Position numbers and translations under genes: made by a program. The notes under the pieces were generated by a model. That model worked only from the letters and a program-made list of their open reading frames with translations. It had not been told where the DNA came from and searched no databases. A DNA stretch of 64,000 nt from Papilionanthe hookeriana x Papilionanthe teres (Eukaryota; Streptophyta; Magnoliopsida; Asparagales; Orchidaceae): contig CM040421.1 of assembly GCA_022702705.1 (NCBI GenBank), positions 75,386,121 through 75,450,120 on the forward strand, in the 5' to 3' direction. Positions 1-12,442 of the stretch are shown one piece after another (the first letter of the stretch is position 1; each line of letters starts with the position of its first letter).

Positions 1-5
1 CTGCA

Positions 6-137
6 ATGATTGTCTTAATTCCCAAAACTAATGATAAAACTCATTGTAAGAATTTTAGACCCTTCTCCCTCACTACTATCATATTCAAGGTCATAAGTAA
101 ATTGCTTGTGGCTATCATATTCAAGGCCCAAACAAAA
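6..137 (+). pseudogene. LINE reverse transcriptase fragment
   Basis: The translation has the LIPK ... FRPFSLTTIIFKVISKLL signature, which is the start of the RT domain of plant L1-type LINEs (the 'IPK...RPISL' block). Only about 40 codons are recognisable. The frame then runs into AT-rich sequence with no RT similarity. A 15-bp motif (starting CTATCATATT) occurs twice, at 76-90 and 112-126, so a small local duplication accompanies the break. The rest of the element lies off the left edge or is lost. It resembles the same block of the minus-strand LINE at 6-12 kb but is a different copy. It is a dead fragment, not a gene. Confidence 0.75.
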
Positions 138-447
138 TTTAAATATTCAAATCTCAGAACTATCACACAGGTTCAACTAGTCAGATCGACCGGAATAGAA
201 ATTAGTGGCACTATACAAGGTAACATCATCGTAAAAATTAAATCGTTTAAATTTCAATTTCTAAGAAAAGAATATTGGCTTAAATTTTTTTAAAGAAGCA
301 TTTATAGACATATCACACAATTCTTATGTCGTAATTAGTACTTTAATTTAATAAAGTAGGTTAAACCATTATTTGGACAGAAGTTTCAAAATTGTTATCC
401 TTTGTGAAAATAAAATTATAAGAACTTCTATGAAGGTAGCCCAAGAC
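138..447. other. AT-rich sequence, nothing recognised
   Basis: No coding frame, RNA gene or repeat was recognised between the LINE scrap and the MITE. Confidence 0.5.
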
Positions 448-450
448 TAA

Positions 451-745
451 GGGCTAGTTTGTGGCAGCTTATTTGGTGCGGCGGCATTTTGAAAACGCAC
501 GTAACCTGTTTGGGTAAATTTTGTTTTGACAACTTATGCGTTTTTAAAACGCTGAAAATAGCGTTTTCAGTTTTCACACCACACCTATCTTGGTGGGGTG
601 GCAGCTTTCTGGCTACGGTTTGACTTATCCAATAATAATAAAAAAAAAAATTATAATGGCCACGGCACCTATTTTATTAGCAAATTATTTTTAATCAATT
701 TATCAGCAGATTAGTCAATAAACTGCAGCTGACTCAAACTAACCC
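451..745. mobile_element. Tourist-like (PIF/Harbinger-type) MITE, 295 bp
   Basis: The left end reads GGGCTAGTTTGTGGCAGCTT. The right end, reverse-complemented, reads GGGTTAGTTTGAGTCAGCTG, giving an imperfect terminal inverted repeat of about 20 bp. The element is flanked by TAA at 448-450 and TAA at 746-748, the 3-bp target duplication typical of PIF/Harbinger. It has no coding capacity. Its first 60 bases align by eye with the reverse complement of the right end of the element at 20970-21195 (shared GCGGSGGC and TTGAAAACGC blocks), so both belong to one family. Known biology: such elements are moved in trans by Harbinger transposases. Confidence 0.8.
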
Positions 746-748
746 TAA

Positions 749-1717
749 AACAAACACTAGATCTCTCTCTCTCTCTCTCTCTCGTCCATCCTATATTAAC
801 CAATAACATTATTGGCGTAGATTCTTAGATAATTTTTTCCCATCAACCAATTTTGTTTAATTTACTTGGCACGAGGCAATTCTCTCAATAATTTGCATGC
901 TTAATTCTAAGTACTAACCATTAAAATCTGGAACTCAATTATTGTGATAATCAGAGGAATAAAGTCGTCATATTGTATAAATCAAATTCATTTTTTGATA
1001 ATTAAAATTAAGTTTTTTTTTTTTGGCGAAGTGGTTCATAAAACAAATAAAATCAATTCAGATCTTTTAAATTCGATTGGGTGGTTGAAATTGTCAGCAA
1101 TATCTATCCATCTTACACGACAATTTTTTAGAATCCCAATCTTAAATCTTTCGCTACTCGGATTGCATCACCTGTTAGAGAACAAAAGTTTATTCAAAAA
1201 ATATTGATATTTTCCTGTTGGAGGACTTAGTCCAAGAACAATGATTTTTTTTTTTTTTTTTTTTTTTTGTTTTTGCTTATCTATAGTTGATTTTTCATAT
1301 TAATCTATGTACCATTTACGTGTCTATATGGCATAAATATATGTGGCATTAGGTATGCACAGAAATGAAATATGGTATCTTCATATAAAGAAATATGAAT
1401 ATTTAGTTTTAGTTTTCATATTAATATATATATATTGCGTCCTACAAAATTGTTCCAGTAAACTGAGAGTTTTACATTCTAGCTTTGCATGCAAATTTCA
1501 CACACGAATACCAAAAAGAAAACAAAAACAAAAAAATAAAAATAAAAAAATAAGGGGAAGAGGAAAGAAGAGCACATGAGATACTTCAAAATTTTCAGAA
1601 AAAATTCTGAACTAAAAAAACTGCAGTGCCTAACCTAAAAATAATGTAATGGTTGGCTGATATTTCAAAGATATGTTCTTCACTTTAAAGAGATGATGAG
1701 ATAAAAAAATAATGTAT
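749..1717. other. AT-rich intergenic sequence with (CT)n and T24
   Basis: It contains a (CT)n run at 763-783 and an uninterrupted T run of about 24 at 1245-1268. Short frames here have no recognisable domain. The T24 could be the reverse complement of a retroposon poly(A) tail, but no element body was recognised on either side. Confidence 0.5.
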
Positions 1718-1837
1718 TTAACACTACCTTGATCTCCTTTGATAGTAGTGGAAGCATTGGAGGTGAAAATGATAGTCTTAACACTACCTTGATCTCCTTT
1801 GATAGTAGTGGAAGCATTGGAGGTGAAAATGATAGTC
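1718..1837. repeat. Perfect 2 x 60-bp tandem duplication
   Basis: The units 1718-1777 and 1778-1837 are identical by eye. Each begins TTAACACTACCTTGATCTCC and contains GGAAGCATTGGAGGTG. The 60-bp period keeps the minus-strand frame open, which produces a repeated peptide, but there is no other sign of coding. Perfect identity implies a recent duplication. Confidence 0.9.
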
Positions 1838-3524
<1,687 letters not shown>

Positions 3525-3689
3525 TATGTTTCTTGGAGTGCTAATTGCAAGTGATTTCAACAACATATTTGATTGCCTTTTGAAAAAATGTTTAAGTATT
3601 CAAGATTAAAGTGAGGGGGAGATAGATGGATTTGAGAGAGAAGGTAGATTATCTTAAGGCTCAAAGAAGAGAAAAAAAGCTAAATATGG

Positions 3690-3834
3690 AGCCCATACGT
3701 AGAGCTACGTACTTGCTCCAGTTAAATACAATCACCTAAGCAAAAGGTGTATGTCAGTGGGACCCACTTTAATTTAAATAAAAAATAAAAAAATAGTGCA
3801 CTGTGATTGGAGCTCGTACGTTGCTCTACGTAAT
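3690..3834. mobile_element. Possible small MITE or foldback, about 145 bp
   Basis: TACGTAGAGCTACGTAC at 3696-3712 is inverted, with one mismatch, as GTACGTTGCTCTACGTA at 3816-3832. Between them lies GTGGGACCCAC and an AT-rich stretch. The size and inverted termini fit a MITE, but no convincing target duplication is visible, so the class is not assigned. Confidence 0.4.
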
Positions 3835-3839
3835 AACAT

Positions 3840-4615
3840 TTTCTCCAAAGAAGATGATCATTATAGCATTTGTTGGTTGGGTCAAAATATATGAATCTAA
3901 CTAAATAACTGAATCTACATGATATGGATTTAGAGCTTACTTGAAACTAAAATGAAAAATTAATAATTACAAAGAAAATATAAAAATAAGTCAGACTTAA
4001 ATCAAAAGAAAAAGGAATTTTTTTACAGCGCAATCATACACAATTTTTCATGAACTTTTTTTTCAAAGTAATTGACCTTTCTTGCAAGCTTATTTTTAAA
4101 TAAATTAAGCTTATCTTTTTATGACTAAATAAATATAAATTTTTAAAAAATTAATTTCATTATTATTAAATTTATTGTGATAACTATACTTTCATATTAA
4201 AAAATTACTTCTCAGTTTCACAATATTAGAATATCATGATTGTTAAGAAAATAATTTTAAAATAAAAATACAATAAAAAAGTTTTCTTAATTTACGTAAG
4301 CATATATTAGTCCATCAAAATAATTGTGCAACTTATTCTTTGATAATGATAGGAGTAATGCAATTATGAGATTCTAATTTTGCCGACGCTCCTAACATGT
4401 GAACCTTATGCTTTCCGTGAGGGCTCTGTTTTCACATCATCCAACGAAATAAAGAACTAATTGACGGAACATATTTCTAGTGATTCTTCGAATCTACTAC
4501 ATTGAATTTCCATAGCCAAGTACTTTTCGTCATTGAGAATTATTATTCTGTGATTAACACTTCGTACCTGAATAGCTGTTGCCATTTTTTAAGAAGTCCT
4601 AGACATTATTCAGAA
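3840..4615. other. AT-rich intergenic sequence, nothing recognised
   Basis: No coding signal, repeat or element end was recognised. Confidence 0.45.
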
Positions 4616-4618
4616 TCC

Positions 4619-4620
<2 letters not shown>

Positions 4621-4684
<64 letters not shown>
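4621..4684. repeat. (AT)n microsatellite
   Basis: About 32 uninterrupted AT units. Confidence 0.95.
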
Positions 4685-4686
<2 letters not shown>

Positions 4687-5915
4687 AGAATTTTATTTAG
4701 CACAGAAAACAAGAATACATGATTTAGATTGATGCTACCACTACACCCAAATTACGAACTCACACAAACATTATTGTTTAAAGCACCAGTTTTAGCAAGA
4801 AAATCAAGGTTTATTCCCGATAACTAAAGTTCCAAATGACAGTAAAGCCTGATATTAAGTTCATAATCTTCCTCCACATAAGACCAGTATACCAATGATT
4901 TGTAGTGCAAAGAGTCAATTTCAATGTATAAATTTCAAATTCGAAGCCACTAACCAATCAGTAAACAGTAATAAATAGCAGTTAAATCAAAAAAACTAGT
5001 AGAAACTACCTCACAAGGTGCATCAATAAAGCAGACCATCTAATAAATAGCAGTTATTTATACTTTTTGAGGCATCAAAAAGGAAAGTAACTAGCAATAG
5101 TTGAAGTGTAGGAAGAAGAATAAGAAGATAAAGAGATACTCATGATACTTGTTATATTAAATACTGAAGTTATATTTATTATGCTAGGTATGATGTTTAA
5201 GAATTTAAATGGAAGTGTGATGTCATAAAATGATATTTAGTATGAGTATGGAACCATAGAAGTATTTTCATTTAATACAAAAATGAGTAATGTTTATGCT
5301 ACTTACATAATGATGAAGTGATGATGATGCTTCCGATTACATATGGTATATATTCATGAAAATGCTAATTCTTATATGGTGGATGATATAGGTAATGGGA
5401 TTCATATGTGAATGATGGCCCTTAACTGTGACATAATTTTAAGCTACGATAAGAAATCATACTTTAAAATTATTTACTATGCAATGACTTACACTTTGGC
5501 ATAACATTTTTATAAAAGTGCAACCTAATGCTTTGTTTAAATGATATATAATTGTATTGGATGATGAGTTAACCAATGTGTATCGAAATGATAGATGTTG
5601 TCTATTTTAAAATAAAAGATTATCTAAGTACATTTGGACTTCTTAGATGAGGAGATATGATCAATTAAATCGTTGAACTAAAGTTTCTTAGTTACTATTT
5701 TGATTATAAGAAATATGATTTACTATAAACTACCATTATTAATTATGATCAATTTAGGAATAAACAAAACTACATGTTGTCAAGCTTAAATTTGTGAATT
5801 AATGTTGAAGTTATCTCAGAAGTATATTTATTGTTCATGTAACAATGGTGGTCTAATTAGAAGATAACTGTAACGTTAGCTAAGGGGTACTGGGTGACAA
5901 TTGTGGGATATGTTT
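4685..5915. other. AT-rich intergenic sequence, nothing recognised
   Basis: TAATAAATAGCAGTTA occurs around 4970-4984 and again at about 5041-5056 as a small direct repeat. Nothing else was recognised. Confidence 0.45.
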
Positions 5916-5918
5916 GGG

Positions 5919-6013
5919 AATGTCAAATGCAATAAGTACCAAGACAATAAAATAAAAAAAAATTATTACAAAATCATACATACTTATTGTCTTGGTACAC
6001 ATCCCATTTGACA

Positions 6014-6015
<2 letters not shown>
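5919..6015. repeat. Nested inverted repeat (hairpin)
   Basis: AATGTCAAATG (5919-5929) pairs with CATTTGACATT (6005-6015), and GTACCAAGACAATAA (5936-5950) pairs with TTATTGTCTTGGTAC (5984-5998). The centre is A-rich. Together they form a near-continuous stem of about 26 bp next to the (AT)n that borders the LINE. It could be a small foldback element or the terminal stem of a MITE. No target duplication was identified. Confidence 0.6.

Positions 6016-6044
<29 letters not shown>
6016..6044. repeat. (AT)n at the 3' edge of the LINE
   Basis: This AT repeat is fused directly to the sequence ATTGGGGAAAGAGCG, the 3' end of the minus-strand LINE. A matching (TA)n lies at the other edge of the LINE (12367-12400). 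Confidence 0.85.
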
Positions 6045-6047
<3 letters not shown>

Positions 6048-6769
6048 GGAAAGAGCGTTTGTGGCTCCTTACGCGATAATTTAAAAAGGTTTGTTACAAA
6101 AAGGGGGGGGGGAGGCCGATCCCCAACTAAGAAAACCCAAAAAAAGTACAATTTTCACACACCCATAGGGGTTCAGCTCTCCCGCGTTACAACTCACACT
6201 AAACAAATCACTCCAAAGTTTAAAGGCTCCAGTGAGGAAGTAACCAAAACAGAGAGTATAGTAAACAAGACGAAAAGAGAATAAACCAGGGAAACAAAAG
6301 CATATGGCAGCAAAGAGACTGATAAAATGAAGCTTGAGACATCTTTTGTATCGAAGAAGATGCAAATGCATAGTGGCAAATCCATAAGTAAGCGGCGGTG
6401 GCCTCCGGAGAAGTCCCAAGCAAAGCAAGTGACCCACCCAAAATAAGGTAGTCCAATGCATATTGATGCTCCAAAAATGTAGTGCGTAAAGCTATCTTGG
6501 TGAAGCGAATGTGTGAAACAAGCAGACAAGTATATCATCAATTCAACAGAGAAAGAAAGTCAGTAAGGACATCAGTCCTACACGAAAATATCGTAGTACT
6601 AGAAGAAGAAGTAAAAAGGGAAACCATAACATAAAGCAGGAAAACAGAAAAAGGATTCCTGCAGAGAGAGTTAGGTATCAGAAAAACGAATATATGGTAA
6701 GGACATAGCATCCCCATGAATTAAAACAGACCAAGCAAGTGTGTTTGGAATGGTCCCCCCATTGGTCTA
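6045..6769 (-). other. LINE 3' untranslated region
   Basis: It follows the last RNase H motif on the minus strand. Frames here (for example near 6081-6541) overlap in all phases and show no domain; they are rich in F, L and S because of the T-rich sense strand. A run of C on the sense strand (G9 on the plus strand near 6104-6112) lies close to the end. Confidence 0.6.
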
Positions 6770-7155
6770 TCAAGTAGCATGCTTTGCTAACCAATCAGCG
6801 AGGTTTATTACCCTCCCCGTATATGAAAGAAACAAGAACCTCGTAAAGAGCAATCACCGATTATAGCCCAAATCCTATCGAAAAGATAAATGAGGTCCCA
6901 AGGAATGTCAATGTTTCGTAGAACATCTTTAACAAGTAGCAGGGAATCGGCTTCACAATTAAAACATGAAAAATGTAAATGTATAAGCATTTTTTAGTGC
7001 AAGTAATAGAGCCCAAATTTCAAAGATGCGGGGGTATCAGCAACACAGGGGAGGTAAAAAAATACAGCAATTTACCATCGTGATCCCCGAATAAACCCCC
7101 TGCACTCGAAGATAACAAATTCTAGCACCCATCAATGATAATCTTGATCGACCCA
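6770..7155 (-). pseudogene. LINE RNase H domain, frameshifted
   Basis: Fragments in different frames line up with a plant LINE RNase H in the right order: GSIKIIIDG (first catalytic Asp), AGGLFGDHDGKLLYF, EADSLLLVKDVL (third acidic site) and ADWLAKHA at the C-terminus. At least two frame changes separate them. The domain is expected to remove RNA from the RNA:DNA hybrid during target-primed reverse transcription. It follows the zinc-finger-like region as in other RNase H-bearing plant LINEs. Confidence 0.7.
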
Positions 7156-7332
7156 CAAGTGAGCGGCCGCTACCGACCAATATTGGCCGTCTCACGACAC
7201 TCGTGGGAGGAGGGGTAACTTTTACGACCTCTATTCTAATAAGCTTTAATATGAGAAATGGTGGTAAGAGGAGTGGGGTGCTCCTCATTATGCTTAAAAG
7301 CGTTTCGGCATTCCAAATAAACCAAATAACCA

Positions 7333-8430
7333 TTAAGGGAAGCCGTACGTAAAGTTTCCAAGATGTGAGACGTTTTTCCAAGCTATAAGATAGTCTCTAA
7401 TTAAACCACGGTTGGGCCATCTAATGCCAAAAGATGTGCCCAAAACATTCCAAATAGTATTAGCATAAGAGCACTCAAAAAAGGTGTGAGATTTAGTCTC
7501 TTCAGCCATCTTACATAGAGGGAAAATGGAAGCCAGCCTTAAACCTTTCATTTTCAGTATATCATCCAAAGGAAGCAGAGAAGAGAAAAACCGTCGGTTA
7601 AAAAAGCCATTGAAGGTGTAAACAAAGTATTCCGGTATATGCACTCCACCGCCATTTAGTAAAAACATTTCTAGACTTATAAAGGAACTTGCTAGCAGAA
7701 ACATGATTGGCCTTCATCCACCTAGGCCTATCCTTTTTGGTATGATCAATAGGAATCTGATTAATGAACAGTGCAGCATCTAAACCAACTAAGTTCCTTA
7801 ATTTAATGATAGCCCACTTATCATTCAACCAACAATCAGAGACGAGGGTGGGGTCATTAGTGGGGATCTGGGAACCTAAAATTACTTGAGGCAAACCCCA
7901 ACAATCATGCCAAAATGACATCTTACCATCATCAATTTCCCAAAAAATGTAATTTCTGGTGTACTCCCTAGCCTTAATCATAGCCTTCCAAATACGAGAG
8001 TCTCCACTTTTAGAAGAGACAGTGGAAGGATGAGAGTTAGAACAATATTTGGAGTGCATGAAAATAGCCCAAAGTGATTCCCTCATTCTGAATTTAAACC
8101 AGAGCTTGCTCATATTAATCTCCACAATGTGGGGAAGGGCTTTAAAACCAAGCCCACCAGAATTTTTAGGTTTACACAGCTGCTTCCAGGTGCACCAATG
8201 TTTTTTGCCAGCACCCCTTCCCATAAAAAACGGTTGAACGTGTTCCGAATGAGTCTCGGGGAACTTTTCTTAGCATTAAAGACCTGGAGTGCATATAATG
8301 GAATACTTTGTAGCACACTAGAGAGGAGAGTCAATCTACCTCCATTGGAGAGAAATTTGTTCTTCCAATCACTTAGCTTGCATTGAATTTTAGAAATAAT
8401 GTCATCCATTTGAGTCTCGCTTCGCATCTC
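7333..8430 (-). pseudogene. LINE ORF2 C-terminal region (thumb and zf-RVT-like), frameshifted
   Basis: Three overlapping frames cover this part: 8427-8110 (SDWKNKFLSNGGRLTLLSSV, the conserved block after the RT), 8224-7598 (CKPKNSGGLGFKALPHIVE and FWHDCWG blocks) and 7704-7333 (PLCKMAEETKSHTFFECSYA, the zf-RVT-like Cys/His motif with its first Cys apparently replaced by Phe). Each switch of frame marks an indel. Function in the family: the segment beyond the RT fingers and palm, binding template or target. It continues directly from the RT. Confidence 0.8.
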
Positions 8431-9881
8431 CCTCTAAGAAGGTTGACCCCAAGATACTTAAGAGGTAAAGAAACAATTTTAAAGCCAGTATGAGAAGAGG
8501 CCCATTATTTTCTATTAGGGGTAATATAATTACTAAAGTAAAGCTGGCACTTGTCTTTATTAAAGGTTAAACCAGACAAATTTTCAAAATCAGTTAACAT
8601 TTTAAAAATTTGATGAATAACAAGTTTAGATGCATTGGAAAAGACTATAATATCATCTGCATAAGCCAAATGAGAAACTTGTGTGTGTGCTTTGTTATGG
8701 AACTGAGTGTGGCTATGCCCTGCTTGAAAGAGATTCAGCATCCGTGACAGATAATCAAAAGCAATTATAAATATGACAGGAGACAGGGGATCACCTTGCT
8801 TGATCCCCCTAGTAGCAGTAAAGAAACCATATGAGTTGCCATTGACTAAAACACTGTAATGATTGTTAGCCAGCCATCTCATGATTAAACTACAAAAATT
8901 TTGTTCAAAACCTCTAGCAAGAAGAACATTATGAATAAACTCCCAGTTAATAGTGTCAAAAGCCTTTTTTATGTCCAATTTAATGATGAGATTACCACCT
9001 CTACAAGTTCTATCAAGATCTTCAATTAATTCTTGAGCTAATAAAATATTATCGGTAATTTCTCTCGCCTCGATAAAAGCAGACCGCCGAGAAGATATTA
9101 TGGAATTTAAATGAGGTTGTAGCCTTGCAACAATGATCTTACCGATGACCTTTGAAATGGTGGAAGTTAAAGAAATAAGTCTAAAATGATGCCGGTGTGA
9201 TTTATCCTTTCCCTTAGGGATAAGAACAAGCAAAGCAGAAGAGAAATACTTACAGAGATCCTCACCAAGGAAAAAGCTTTGAATGGCTAAAATAACCTCC
9301 TTTTTAATAATATCCCAACAGGTGATATAGAACTGTGAAGAAAATCCATCAGGACCAGGTGCCTTATTTGCATTAATATCCTTAAAAGCTTGGAAGATTT
9401 CCTCTTCATTAGGCATGTCTGAAAGCTTAAGAGAGGAGATGTATTGCTCGGTCACGAAGAAAAGATCATTGCATATGGGTGTCACCTGTACAGTATGTGA
9501 AAAAAGTTTAGAGAAATATTCTGCTGCATTTAAACCAATGTCCTCATTTGCTGTGATGACCTGCCCCTCCTCAGTAATGATTTTAATAATAGAATTTGAA
9601 TTAATTCTTTGTTTGATGGATGCATGAAAATATTTGGTGTTCCTGTCCCCATTAATGAAATGAGAGTCATGAGCTTTTTGTTTCAAAAAATCTTCTTCCA
9701 AAGAGATATTTGCCAAGAGAGTAGAGTGGGCTTTGGAGAGCTCCTGCGCAATATCAGGACCCATAGTTTCTCTGGCTTCCAAAGTGTTGACCACCTGTTG
9801 AGCTTGGGAGACCCTATCATGTATATTGCCAAAGATCTCAAAGTTCCATTTCTTTAAACCTGCAGCAGAAGCTTTATGAAG
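8431..9881 (-). pseudogene. LINE ORF2 reverse transcriptase domain
   Basis: The frame is open from just after the TAG at 9882-9884 down to a TAA at 8505-8507, and similarity continues beyond that stop in the same frame (LPLKYLGVNL). Visible motifs, in order: LVLIPKGKDKSH, RLISLTSTISKVIGK, SAFIEAREITDNILLAQ, IIKLDIKKAFDTINWEF, GIKQGDPLSPVIF and LAYADDIIVFS, the last holding the catalytic YADD. This is a non-LTR RT that copies the LINE RNA at a nicked target. The catalytic core is complete; the protein is broken by the stop between EN and RT, the late stop and the downstream frame changes. Confidence 0.92.
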
Positions 9882-10679
9882 CTACCATAAAACAAACCAA
9901 GGAGAACCACAGTGGCCAGGTCTCCAAAGATCAGATATCAAAGACAAAAAGGTAGGATGTGAAGTCCAAATATTTAGGAATTTAAAAGGAGTATAAGCAG
10001 GTTTAGTATGAAAGGATAAAGATAGTAAAAGAGGGTTATGATCAGAAGAAGCGTGACTTAAATGTTGGACTTGAGAAATGGGATAGTAATTAAGAAAATA
10101 GGAATTGGTAAAAAATCTGTCAAGCCTCTGAAAAATCATACCACGCCTCCAAGTAAAAGGATTCCCAGTGAAACCCAAATCAAACAAACACCGTTCGTGA
10201 AACAAGTTCACGGAACTTTTGTATGTGTGCGAGTTAGGTCGGGTGCCACCCTTCCTTTCAACATGGGACAGAATCATGTTAAAGTCACCATCAACACACC
10301 AGGAGTCTTCTAATGAAGAGCCAATAGCAGTTAATTTATTCCAGAGAAGGCACTTCTCAGAAAACAAAGAGCTGTCATATACCACAGTGAACCACCCATT
10401 AAACATATCAGAATTGTAATGTGCTAAAATAAACTGAGAATCATCTTCAACAACTTGAAGCTGGATATTTTTTTTCCAAAAAAGCCAAATTTTGTTGTTA
10501 GTATTGCTGAAATGTGAATAGAGAGGAAAAGAAGAGATTATTTTATCCTTATGAGTGGAGACCAAAGGCTCCAGAATAGTAAAAATCTGTAAACGATGGA
10601 TCCTACAGAGATGTTTCAAACGCTTAAGGGAGGAAGGATCAGCCACTCCCCTAATGTTCCACACCAAAATATTAAACAT
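9882..10679 (-). pseudogene. LINE ORF2 N-terminal AP-type endonuclease
   Basis: I place the ORF2 start at the ATG 10679-10677 (MFNILVWNIRG), because the EN fold begins there and the longer upstream frame has no similarity. Motifs seen: VWNIRG (metal-site Asn), ILEP (Glu), DGDFNMIL, FTWRRG, RLDRFF and SSDHNPL (catalytic Asp-His pair). It belongs to the exonuclease-endonuclease-phosphatase superfamily and makes the target nick. The domain ends at TAG 9882-9884; the same frame continues at once into a conserved linker (LKKWNFEIFGNIHDR) and the RT, so the TAG is a premature stop. The ATG overlaps the ORF1 stop by 8 bp. Confidence 0.9.
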
Positions 10680-12243
10680 GATGTCTGCTACCCCTTCTAC
10701 AGGACCTAGTAGAGGGGGGCAAAATTTCACCTTCAGATAAAGCTGGGTCAATCCCTTCAACATTAGAGTTCATAGTAACACTAGTGCTTTGTTTTTTCTT
10801 CTTTTTTCTATTAGCCTTTTGTATAATCCACTCAGTTTCCATATCAGAAATGGCCTCAGTAATCAAATTAATGTTTATTCCTGAGTCAGAGTCAGAGTTG
10901 ACATAGTTGGGGGGTGGGAGGTGAGGAGGTTTGCTTGCTGTGGGGGTTCAACAACAGGAACAAGGCAAGTTAGGGATGGTAATTCAGTGGGGTTTAAATC
11001 ATGACAAAGGGGTAGAGATGTTGGGGATAAAAGAGGGGTTTCATGAGGAGCTACAAAGGTGGTGGTGAACAGAGTGCTATCAAAGGAGACATCACTGGCA
11101 TGAATTAAAATTTGAAGGTTATGATCATCATCAATTGAAACAGACTGTTCACAAGGTGAATTGGGTTGGGTTTGAACATGAGAGGGTGGTGTAGAATTCT
11201 GTAATGGTATATGCGTATCCGCCTCAGTGGGGTTATCAAATTGATGAGTAATATCATTTTCCAAGGTTTTGGTGGGGATAGATGTTGGCAAATTTAAGAC
11301 GGAGGTATCCACCTCTATTGGATTGTCAATAATTGGAATTGAAATTGTCTGCTCGGACATCAACATGATCGACTACGGGGTTGTGTTGAACATTTTGAAG
11401 AGGTGGTAGGGAGGGAGAAATCAAACTGGGTGTATCATCTATAGGTGGCTTGCGTTTAGCACTAATTGGAGGTTTAAGGAGAGGATGTAGTCGGTAGCAA
11501 ATAGTATTGTGGTGCCCAAACATAGCACAGTGAGAACAATATAGAGGGTGAGAACCCATCAAAACCTTTTGCCAGTAGCCATTATGGGAAGATCCTATCC
11601 AAACTTCATCAGGGTAAGGCTGTGTGATATCACGTTCCACCAAAAAACATGCATCCGAAGGCTTGGTACGTTCCACAGTTGGGTTATCCACTCTCAGTGG
11701 CTTACCAAAACCTTTAGCAAGAGAGTAAAGTATTTCATAATTGAAAAGATGGTATTTATAATTAGGGAATTTAACCCAGACAGGTATGATAGGGGACTCA
11801 TCTTTAGGATCAAAATCCACACTCCACTTAAGAATCTTCATAAACCGATTGTCAATTTTTATCACTTTCCTAGCAAAGACATTTGTATAATCAACATCAT
11901 TAGTTAAATCTATGAGAATATGCCTACCATCCAAGGAACCTATTTTCCAAGGTCCAGTGAGCTTAAGGGAGTCAAAATCTTTCCGTATCAAGTCAAGCTT
12001 TGGATGACCATAAAGAAATTTCCCTATCAAAGCAAAACGACAGGAAGAAGCCAAAATATTTGTTTCTTCATCTGTAAGATAAAGAGCTGGCTTACCATTT
12101 TTTCGACCCAGCCTTTTGATAAAACTATAGTTACCTCCTCCGATTTCCAAAGCCTCGTGATAAGCTTGGGGGAAATAGCAAGAGTGCTTCACATTCGGTG
12201 GAGATGAAGATCCGTTAAGTGCATCCGCATAAGATCTCTCCAT
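10672..12243 (-). pseudogene. LINE ORF1 protein (DUF4283-type with zinc knuckle)
   Basis: Residues 1-305 read from the ATG at 12243. A DUF4283-like domain covers about residues 40-190 (RFALIGKFLYGHPKLDLIRKDF, LDGRHILIDL, VWVKFPNYKYHLFNYEIL), followed by a CCHC knuckle CSHCAMFGHHNTIC at 236-249. The frame is lost near 11326-11366, continues in the next phase to 10875, and returns to the original phase for the basic C-terminus (TEWIIQKANRKKKKK), ending at TAA 10674-10672. The two frame changes therefore cancel out; the total span is exactly 524 codons. Known role of the family: RNA-binding particle protein. The stop codon overlaps the ORF2 ATG. Confidence 0.88.
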
Positions 12244-12359
12244 CTAAGCCGAAAAATAAGAAAGAGACAGAAGCAAAGAGATCATCAGCCGCCGAAAACA
12301 GCGTTCGCCCGAAGATCGCCATAGATGCCAGAGAGAAGCACCCGAACCCTAGACATCCC

Positions 12360-12366
<7 letters not shown>
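12244..12366 (-). promoter_or_regulatory. LINE 5' UTR and probable internal promoter
   Basis: This sense-strand leader starts with GGGATGTCTAGGGTTCGGGT just inside the (TA)n tract and leads to the ORF1 ATG. LINEs are transcribed from internal promoters in this region. I see no specific box, so this is positional inference. Confidence 0.4.

Positions 12367-12440
<74 letters not shown>
12365..12440. repeat. (TA)n followed by (GA)n
   Basis: (TA)n lies at about 12367-12400 and (GA)n at about 12410-12440, bordering the 5' end of the LINE. Confidence 0.9.

Positions 12441-12442
<2 letters not shown>

Larger units (their letters stand above)
6045..12366 (-). mobile_element. L1-type LINE, nearly full length, inactive
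   Basis: In sense order on the minus strand it holds a 5' UTR of about 120 bp, ORF1 (DUF4283-type plus zinc knuckle), ORF2 (AP endonuclease, RT, zinc-finger-like C-terminal region, RNase H) and a long 3' UTR. This is the layout of plant L1-clade LINEs that carry RNase H. It is about 6.3 kb. The 3' end has no poly(A) and abuts (AT)n; the 5' end also abuts (TA)n. ORF2 has an in-frame TAG between EN and RT, an in-frame TAA late in RT and further frameshifts downstream, so the copy is dead. RT and EN motifs are well kept, so it is fairly young compared with the LINE at 17.6-22.2 kb. No clean target duplication can be assigned because both flanks are AT repeats. Confidence 0.9.

Noticed and set aside
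6081..6541. Overlapping frames in the LINE 3' region as a separate small gene
   Set aside because: Three phases are open at once, with F/L/S-rich composition and no domain. It is the LINE 3' UTR.
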